A stretch of 30,710 nt of DNA. Origin: an uncultured Dysgonomonas sp. (GTDB lineage: Bacteria > Bacteroidota > Bacteroidia > Bacteroidales > Dysgonomonadaceae). Positions 25,446 to 30,710 of the stretch are shown one piece after another (position 1 is the stretch's first letter; every line of letters starts with the position of its first letter). The stretch is from contig CALNCC010000165.1 of assembly GCA_937875275.1 (NCBI GenBank), positions 1 through 30,710 of the forward strand. The letters run 5' to 3'. The notes below the pieces were generated by a model, which was not told the DNA's origin, ran no database searches, and saw only the letters and a list, made by a program, of their open reading frames with translations. Made by a program: the position numbers and the translations under genes.

Positions 25446-27563
25446 TTACTGCCGATCTTTTTTGCGTTTATCTTCGATCAGAATAATGGCTTTAGCGAGA
25501 TCGATAGAGAACGGATCTTCCTCTTTTGGTAGAGACACGAATTTGTTGTCGTGTTTGACATAAGGGCCAAAACGACCGACTGCCACAGTTACGTTTTTCT
25601 CTTCATATTCGCCCAACGTACGTGGGAGATCAAATAACTTCAATGCTTCTTCGAGTGTGATCGTTGAAATAGATTGATCTTTCTGGAGGCTTGCAAATTG
25701 AGGCTTCTCCTCATCGTCAGGCGTCCCTATCTGAACCATCGGACCGAAACGACCGATCTTTACAGAAACCGGTTTGCCCGTTTTAGGATCATCACCCAAC
25801 AGGCGTTCTCCCACCTTATGATCGGTCTGCATATTTGTCGCCGCTTCTACGGTTGGATGAAAACGTTCGTAAAAATCACTTATCGATTTTTTCCACTCCT
25901 TTTTTCCTTCGGCTATGCTGTCAAACGATTTTTCTACGTTTGCCGTAAAATTATAATCAAGTATATCGGGGAAATATTGAATCAAGAAATCATTAACAAC
26001 AACGCCTATATCTGTTGGTACAAGTTTGTTTTTATCTGCTCCTACTGTTTCGGTTTTCTCTTTATCAGATATTTTTCCGTTCTTCAACGACAACACATTA
26101 TATTGACGTTGAACACCTTCTATATTAGATTTCTGCACATATTCTCTATTCTGTATTGTAGATATGGTAGGTGCATATGTAGAAGGGCGACCGATGCCTA
26201 ACTCTTCCAATTTTCTCACAAGAGCTGCTTCGGTATATCTTGGTGGTCGTTGCGTAAATCGCTCGGTTGCTGTCGTTTCCGACAAAGCCAACAACTCGTC
26301 TTTCTTCACAGCAGGCAACAAGCCTTCTTCGCGATCAGCATCTTCGTCATCCGTTCCTTCGAGGTAGACATGCAAGAATCCATCAAATTTGAGAACTTCT
26401 CCTTCTGCCACAAATCTCATTTCATCGTTCGATATGCCAATCGTAATAACTGTGCGCTCTAACTGAGCATCCGCCATCTGCGAAGCTATCGTTCTTTTCC
26501 AGATGAGATCGTAGAGTTTCTTTTCCTGAGCCGAACCGGTGATTGTGTGTTCACTCATATATGTAGGACGAATCGCCTCATGCGCTTCTTGTGCTCCTTT
26601 AGTTTTGGTCGAAAACTTACGGCTCTTCACATATTCCTTGCCATATGCCGCTTCAACCTCAGCTTTCGAAGCATTGATAGCCAATCCGGATAAGTTTACC
26701 GAATCGGTACGCATGTATGTTATCTTTCCCGACTCGTACAATCGTTGTGCCACCGACATTGTCAGACCTACGGGAAATCCCAGCTTACGCGAGGCTTCTT
26801 GCTGTAAGGTAGATGTGGTAAACGGTGCTGCCGGAGATTTTGTTACGGGTTTTTTCTCTACATCATCCACAGAGAAGGTTGCCGTTTTCAATTTCTCGAG
26901 AAAAGCTTGTGCTTCTTCTTTCGATTTCAATCTTTTCGTCAACTCTGCTTTTATCTCGTTACCGTCTTTTGTAAAAATGGCAACAACACGATATGAGGCT
27001 TCTGATTTGAAATTCTGAATTTCACGCTCACGTTCAACAATGACTCTTACCGCTACCGACTGTACCCGTCCGGCAGATAGAGCGGGCTTCACCTTGCGCC
27101 ACAACACAGGCGACAATTCGAATCCGACAATACGATCCAATACCCGGCGAGCCTGTTGGGCATCGACCAGATGAGTGTCTATCGTACGTGGATTCTCGAT
27201 AGCATTCAATATGGCATCTTTGGTTATCTCATGAAACACTATACGTTTCGTATTCTCGGGCTTCAGTCCCAAGGTCTGATATAAGTGCCACGAAATAGCT
27301 TCTCCCTCGCGGTCTTCATCGGATGCCAGCCAAACCATTTCGGCTCCCTTTGCTGATTTTTTCAATTCTCCCACAACATCTTTCTTGTCTGCGGGAATCT
27401 CGTATAAAGGGGTGAACCCATTTTCTATATCTATGCCAAGGTCTTTCTTTTTCAGGTCTCGTATGTGTCCATAGCTGGACATGACCTTGAAATCTTTACC
27501 CAAGAATTTCTCTATTGTTTTTGCTTTGGCCGGAGACTCAACGATAACTAAGTTTTTCTGCAT
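25446..27563 (-). CDS. topA: DNA topoisomerase I (type IA), apparently truncated at C-terminus
   Basis: This enzyme relaxes negative supercoils by single-strand passage. The 705-residue protein has the TOPRIM domain at the N-terminus (LVIVESPAKAKTIEKFLG, E9; ASDEDREGEA further in), the four-domain type IA core with active-site Tyr Y283 in KITYMRTDS, and C-terminal repeats GRFGPMV and GRFGPYV. No tetracysteine zinc ribbons are present, as expected for this group. The normal third repeat and basic tail follow in the same frame after a TAA at 25446-25448. All catalytic parts precede this stop, so the protein is probably active, though the tail can influence DNA binding. A -7-like element lies at 27642-27649. 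Confidence 0.94.
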   Translation of the reverse strand: MQKNLVIVESPAKAKTIEKFLGKDFKVMSSYGHIRDLKKKDLGIDIENGFTPLYEIPADKKDVVGELKKSAKGAEMVWLASDEDREGEAISWHLYQTLGLKPENTKRIVFHEITKDAILNAIENPRTIDTHLVDAQQARRVLDRIVGFELSPVLWRKVKPALSAGRVQSVAVRVIVEREREIQNFKSEASYRVVAIFTKDGNEIKAELTKRLKSKEEAQAFLEKLKTATFSVDDVEKKPVTKSPAAPFTTSTLQQEASRKLGFPVGLTMSVAQRLYESGKITYMRTDSVNLSGLAINASKAEVEAAYGKEYVKSRKFSTKTKGAQEAHEAIRPTYMSEHTITGSAQEKKLYDLIWKRTIASQMADAQLERTVITIGISNDEMRFVAEGEVLKFDGFLHVYLEGTDDEDADREEGLLPAVKKDELLALSETTATERFTQRPPRYTEAALVRKLEELGIGRPSTYAPTISTIQNREYVQKSNIEGVQRQYNVLSLKNGKISDKEKTETVGADKNKLVPTDIGVVVNDFLIQYFPDILDYNFTANVEKSFDSIAEGKKEWKKSISDFYERFHPTVEAATNMQTDHKVGERLLGDDPKTGKPVSVKIGRFGPMVQIGTPDDEEKPQFASLQKDQSISTITLEEALKLFDLPRTLGEYEEKNVTVAVGRFGPYVKHDNKFVSLPKEEDPFSIDLAKAIILIEDKRKKDRQ

Positions 27564-27641
27564 GCTTCAATATTGATAATAATCTGAAATATGACTAATC
27601 TATATTTCGATGTTTATTCTGTAACTCGAATAAATAATCGG

Positions 27642-27649
27642 CAAAAGTA
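27642..27649 (-). promoter_or_regulatory. Putative -7 promoter element of topA
   Basis: The minus strand reads TACTTTTG, matching TAnnTTTG, about 79 bases before the topA ATG. No clear -33 box was found. Confidence 0.4.
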
Positions 27650-27763
27650 ATGATTTTGTTCGAGAAATCTATATTATATTGTATTATAGCTAAAAAAAGG
27701 CTCTGTCAATCAGGTTTTAAAAAAATGTATCTAAATATGTATACAAGATTAGGAATAATTCAC

Positions 27764-27771
27764 TATTTTTG
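27764..27771 (+). promoter_or_regulatory. Putative -7 promoter element upstream of calpain-like lipoprotein
   Basis: TATTTTTG matches TAnnTTTG and lies 230 bases before the ATG at 28001, so the transcript would have a long leader. The -33 region is not convincing. Confidence 0.4.
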
Positions 27772-28000
27772 CTTTTAACCTTAATTTTTGTTTAACCATG
27801 GAACAACAATTTTTTATTATACGCAGGGAGCAAGCTCCATAGACAAAGACCGACTCCTCATTCACACCTCTAATTTATTTAGGGTAAAAAAAAATTCTCA
27901 TACATTTCGATATGATATGTATCGCTATAATTATGGTAGTCCAAAAACAATATATCAGAAAAGATTAGTTTAGTTTTTAATTTAAAAAAAAGTGAACCAC

Positions 28001-30082
28001 ATGAAATTATCCATGACAAAAAAACACGTAACAAAAAGATCCTGGATGCCTCGCTTAAGAAATGCAATTCTTTGCTTGGCACTATTAGTTCCGCTTAGCT
28101 TATACTATGGATGCTCGAGCGACAACGACGACAACGACAAGGGAGGAGATATCATCAATCCGCCAACTGACACCAGTAAGCCTCATTCTGTTAAAATTTC
28201 GGAGAACAATTCCAACCTGCCTTCGGGAGGAACAATTACTTCTCAGTATTCCGACTCTCCGGCAGGATGCGACGTGAGCCGGCTTGTTGACAACAATGCA
28301 ACAACATGTTATTCCACACCGCACAGCAAATTCTATATCTCGTGGAATGGTGCTAATGCTGCAACGGTTACTTATTATGCAATAGTTTCGGCGGCAGATA
28401 CTCCTGAAAAAGACCCGAAATCATGGAATTTGTTTGCGTCAAGCGACGACAAAACATGGGTCGCCTTAGACAGACGGACAGATCAGACATTCTCGAAAAG
28501 AGGAGAGAAGAAAGAATTCTATTTTGAGAATAAAACCGCTTATAAATACTTCAAACTGGAAGTATTGAGCAACAATGGAGATGCAGCGACACAGATTGCT
28601 GAATTATATATTCTAAAAAAAGATGCTCCGCAAGACTTGAATCCAGAAGATCCGTACACAGCAGCTGTTGATGCGAAAAACATAAATATGCCTTCGGGAG
28701 GAAAAATCACGTCTCAATATTCCGACTTCCCATTAGGGTCAGATATAAGTAAAGTTGTAGACTATGACCAGAACACGTTATTTGCAACATCACATAGCGA
28801 ATTCTATATCATGTGGGAAGGCTATAAGTCTGCAATCGCAAACTTCTACTCCTTGACCGCAGCAAATGCAAATCCTGAGACTGCTCCTAAGTCATGGAAA
28901 TTATTCGGAACAAATACCGTTAGCCCCGATCCTAAAAATCCAGACAACTGGACTCTTATCGACGAGCAAACAGATCAGACATTCATCGCCTCGGAAGTGA
29001 AGGACTATCAGATAGAGAATACTGATAAATATAAATATTACAAAATCGATGTATTGAGTAATAATGGAGCCGATTCAACAAAGATTGCAGAATGGATGGT
29101 ACAGGGCTTTGCAACAGACTTTGACGATCTTATGAGCAAATCTAATGGAAATACCCATACTAATTCGACTCCAATGGGAGATAGATTCGCGAATAGACAT
29201 ATTACAACAGAGGCAGACAAAGTATGGCTTAATGATGTAAGCAAGGATGCTGAAATCCCGGCCATTTCAGATCTGACATGGAGAGCTTACGACAATGTTG
29301 TTTTATTTCCTTTCGGAGAACCTCTTCCTGCTGACATCAATCAGGGAGGCATCGGAGACTGCTCTGCACTTGCTATTTTTGCATCTATGGCGTATATCTA
29401 TCCTGACTTTGTAAAAACTCTGATAAAGGATAATGGAAATAAGACATATACCGTTAACATGTTCGATCCACAAGGAAAGCCTGTTACAGTTACAGTAAAT
29501 TCGACATTCCTGTCAAATCCTGTTAAGGGCAAGAGTAGTGTTATTAACTGGGGAACAATTTTAGAGAAAGCTATTATGAAATGGCAATGCATATACCAAG
29601 TCAAAACAGACATTAATGGGATTGGTAGCGAACATGTTGCCCCTCTGTTTACCGGTAATGGAGATAGTTTTGCTTTCTCCTCAAACAAGCTAACAGGGCA
29701 ACAGCTTGCGCAAGTTGCACAGGTATGCATAACTAAAGGGAAAATAACTGTCGGTGGATTCAATAAAGATCAGGTACCTGTTGATGGCACAACTACTGTA
29801 TCAGGACATGCATGGACAATTATGCATTCGACAGATAAGACTGCACTATTCACAATGCGTAACCCTTGGGGATCGAATCGTCAAGGTCCGGCTTCAAGAG
29901 ATGGTGTTATCAACATTCCTGACGATGGCGTAATTCCGCCACTTATCGACTTCCGCATCATAGAGCCGGGTATCGCAGCGAAATATGCAAAAGGACGATT
30001 CACTCCATATATTCCACCGGTATTCCCTTCTGCTGGTAACGAACTACGTATCGAACATTGGGCAGGATTAGCAGCTAAATAA
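28001..30082 (+). CDS. Surface-type lipoprotein: two discoidin-like domains plus calpain-like (C2) cysteine protease
   Basis: This 693-residue predicted surface protease has a lipoprotein signal with Cys at C38 (LSLYYGC), followed by an acidic SSDNDDND stretch like the Bacteroidota surface-export signal. Two related F5/8 type C-like domains follow (about residues 65-205 and 222-367), each with PSGG-x-ITSQYSD and a late VLSNNG block; these usually bind glycans or surfaces. The C-terminal part (about 395-680) resembles calpain: DINQGGIGDCSALA with nucleophile C454, SGHAWTI with H603, and MRNPWGS with N621, giving the Cys-His-Asn triad. No calcium-binding C2-like or EF-hand domain is visible. 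The ATG at 28001 is chosen; GTG at 27992 and ATG at 28013 are alternatives. A strong terminator follows. Confidence 0.85.
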   Translation: MKLSMTKKHVTKRSWMPRLRNAILCLALLVPLSLYYGCSSDNDDNDKGGDIINPPTDTSKPHSVKISENNSNLPSGGTITSQYSDSPAGCDVSRLVDNNATTCYSTPHSKFYISWNGANAATVTYYAIVSAADTPEKDPKSWNLFASSDDKTWVALDRRTDQTFSKRGEKKEFYFENKTAYKYFKLEVLSNNGDAATQIAELYILKKDAPQDLNPEDPYTAAVDAKNINMPSGGKITSQYSDFPLGSDISKVVDYDQNTLFATSHSEFYIMWEGYKSAIANFYSLTAANANPETAPKSWKLFGTNTVSPDPKNPDNWTLIDEQTDQTFIASEVKDYQIENTDKYKYYKIDVLSNNGADSTKIAEWMVQGFATDFDDLMSKSNGNTHTNSTPMGDRFANRHITTEADKVWLNDVSKDAEIPAISDLTWRAYDNVVLFPFGEPLPADINQGGIGDCSALAIFASMAYIYPDFVKTLIKDNGNKTYTVNMFDPQGKPVTVTVNSTFLSNPVKGKSSVINWGTILEKAIMKWQCIYQVKTDINGIGSEHVAPLFTGNGDSFAFSSNKLTGQQLAQVAQVCITKGKITVGGFNKDQVPVDGTTTVSGHAWTIMHSTDKTALFTMRNPWGSNRQGPASRDGVINIPDDGVIPPLIDFRIIEPGIAAKYAKGRFTPYIPPVFPSAGNELRIEHWAGLAAK
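28220..28615 (+). repeat. Discoidin-like repeat unit 1 (within calpain-like gene)
   Basis: This is the first copy of an internal domain duplication, residues 74-205. It shares PSGGTITSQYSD, HSKFYISW, PKSWNLF, TDQTF, YKYFKLEVLSNNG and the ending IAELY with unit 2. Confidence 0.8.
28691..29101 (+). repeat. Discoidin-like repeat unit 2 (within calpain-like gene)
   Basis: This is the second copy, residues 231-367. It aligns with unit 1 through PSGGKITSQYSD, HSEFYIMW, PKSWKLF, TDQTF, YKYYKIDVLSNNG and IAEWM. It carries a short insertion (TVSPDPKNPDN) in one loop. Confidence 0.8.
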
Positions 30083-30109
30083 AGAAACTTCTATTTGAAA
30101 TAGACAAGG

Positions 30110-30146
30110 ATAGCCGTTGCGAAAAATTCGCAACGGCTATTTAATT
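30110..30146 (+). terminator. Rho-independent terminator of calpain-like gene
   Basis: A perfect 14-bp stem (ATAGCCGTTGCGAA at 30110-30123 with its complement at 30127-30140) has an AAA loop and is followed by TTAATTA. It is very strong, starting 28 bases after the stop. Confidence 0.9.
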
Positions 30147-30244
30147 ATAGAACGTTCCTTATTAAGTGGCTGTTTAAATTTTATTCTGAGTAGATCTATA
30201 CTCTCGATAGGTAAAGTGTAGTTGTGTATCTGGTGTGATATAAT

Positions 30245-30277
30245 ACAAAAACGGGATACCCATATCGAGCATCCCGT
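30245..30277 (-). terminator. Rho-independent terminator of rpsA
   Basis: On the minus strand, ACGGGAT pairs with ATCCCGT (30271-30277 with 30251-30257) around a 13-base loop and is followed by a five-T run. It lies about 30 bases beyond the rpsA stop. Confidence 0.88.
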
Positions 30278-30306
30278 AATTTGCAATATTTAGAATCAAT
30301 GTCTGA

Positions 30307-30710
30307 TTACTTGTTGTCTCCTGCAAGTTTTTCTTTCAAAGCAGCAAGTTCTTCGATGTCACCTAATGTAGTTTTTTCTACGTTAGACTGAGGAAGATCT
30401 TCTTTTTCTTTCTTTGTAGATTTTCTTGCTTTTCTTTCAGCAGCTTTTTCGTCAACTTTTTCGTCTTCGAATGTGCGGCTGTGAGAAACGATGATTCTCT
30501 TAGAGTCTTTGTTGAATTCGATAACTCTGAAATCGAGTTTCTCTTCAACTTTAGCTTGAGATCCATCTTCTTTTACCAAGTGTTTAGGAGTTGCAAATCC
30601 TTCTACTCCGTATGGAAGAGCGATAACAGCTCCTTTTTCCGAAGCTTCTACAAGAGTTCCTTCGTGTACCGAACCTACTGTAAAGATAGTTTCGAATACA
30701 TCCCAAGGGT
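30307..30710 (-). CDS. rpsA: 30S ribosomal protein S1, C-terminal part (5' end outside window)
   Basis: Ribosomal protein S1 helps mRNA bind the 30S subunit through repeated OB-fold S1 motifs. The visible 133 codons contain the last S1 motif: GSVHEGTLVEASEKGAVIAL, then GVEGFATPKHLVKEDG, then DFRVIEFNKDSKRIIVSHSRTF. A charged Lys/Glu-rich tail follows (KAAERKARKSTKKEKED), ending in LKEKLAGDNK. The frame is open to the window edge (first full codon at 30706-30708), so the TTG within VKEDG is not the start. It is followed by its own terminator. Confidence 0.93.
   Translation of the reverse strand, partial: PWDVFETIFTVGSVHEGTLVEASEKGAVIALPYGVEGFATPKHLVKEDGSQAKVEEKLDFRVIEFNKDSKRIIVSHSRTFEDEKVDEKAAERKARKSTKKEKEDLPQSNVEKTTLGDIEELAALKEKLAGDNK

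Larger units (their letters stand above)
27564..28000. other. Divergent intergenic region between topA and calpain-like lipoprotein gene
   Basis: This AT-rich gap of 437 bases holds a minus-strand -7 motif for topA (27642-27649) and a plus-strand one (27764-27771), leaving a long leader of about 220 bases before the lipoprotein gene. A 14-codon ATG frame at 27798-27842 (MEQQFFIIRREQAP) lies in the leader, with a small GGAG-CAAG-CTCC hairpin inside it. Whether it is translated is unknown. No RNA gene was recognised. Confidence 0.5.

Noticed and set aside
1..30710. CRISPR arrays, tRNA genes and insertion sequences
   Set aside because: No regularly spaced direct repeats, cloverleaf sequence with a T-loop GTTCRA pattern, or transposase frame was found on either strand by eye; a tRNAscan and IS search would be decisive.

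Overview
The window reads as a chromosomal segment of a Bacteroidales bacterium, possibly a Dysgonomonas/Dysgonomonadaceae relative (the genus is a guess). Supporting signs are Bacteroidota-type families (GT3 glycogen synthase paired with a DUF3417 phosphorylase, a DUF4296 lipoprotein beside lspA, a cysteine-poor DksA-like protein, long eukaryote-like IleRS), moderate-to-low GC, weak Shine-Dalgarno sequences, and several start regions preceded by the Bacteroidota -7 motif TAnnTTTG. No tRNA, rRNA, CRISPR array or intact insertion sequence was recognised.

Layout. 1-2182 (+): the end of a sensor histidine kinase, its OmpR-type response regulator, a secreted stand-alone Hint-domain protein and a MenI/YdiI-like hotdog thioesterase, closed by a strong terminator. 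2248-6602 (-): glycogen phosphorylase and glycogen synthase, a minimal glycogen turnover pair. 6700-8458 (+): a small unknown protein translationally coupled to a PlsC-like acyltransferase, then a lipoprotein with two META domains. 8529-15505 (-): a probable operon read as ileS, dksA-like, lspA, DUF4296 lipoprotein, a 97-residue unknown and a GT4 glycosyltransferase. 15685-17311 (-): an overlapping three-gene unit with a small membrane protein, a Rossmann/DUF2520 protein and the Kdo-8-phosphate phosphatase kdsC. 17340-18349 (-): an AT-rich islet with a small HExxH protein resembling a polymorphic-toxin tip, followed two bases later by a putative exported partner. 18399-23210 (-): two exported GH78-like rhamnosidases and a GNAT-YoaP protein in one tight unit. 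23285-25202 (-): a nitroreductase and a WcaJ-type polyprenyl-phosphate sugar transferase. 25260-27563 (-): topA, whose last C-terminal repeat is cut off by an in-frame stop. 28001-30082 (+): a surface-type lipoprotein with two discoidin-like domains and a calpain-like cysteine protease domain. 30307-30710 (-): the 3' end of rpsA.

Much of the window serves envelope and carbohydrate biology: Kdo/LPS, lipoprotein maturation, glycosyl and acyl transfer, glycan degradation and storage glycogen. The items most worth a second look are the calpain-like surface lipoprotein, the orphan metallopeptidase toxin-like gene with its partner, the split topA reading frame and the secreted Hint protein.
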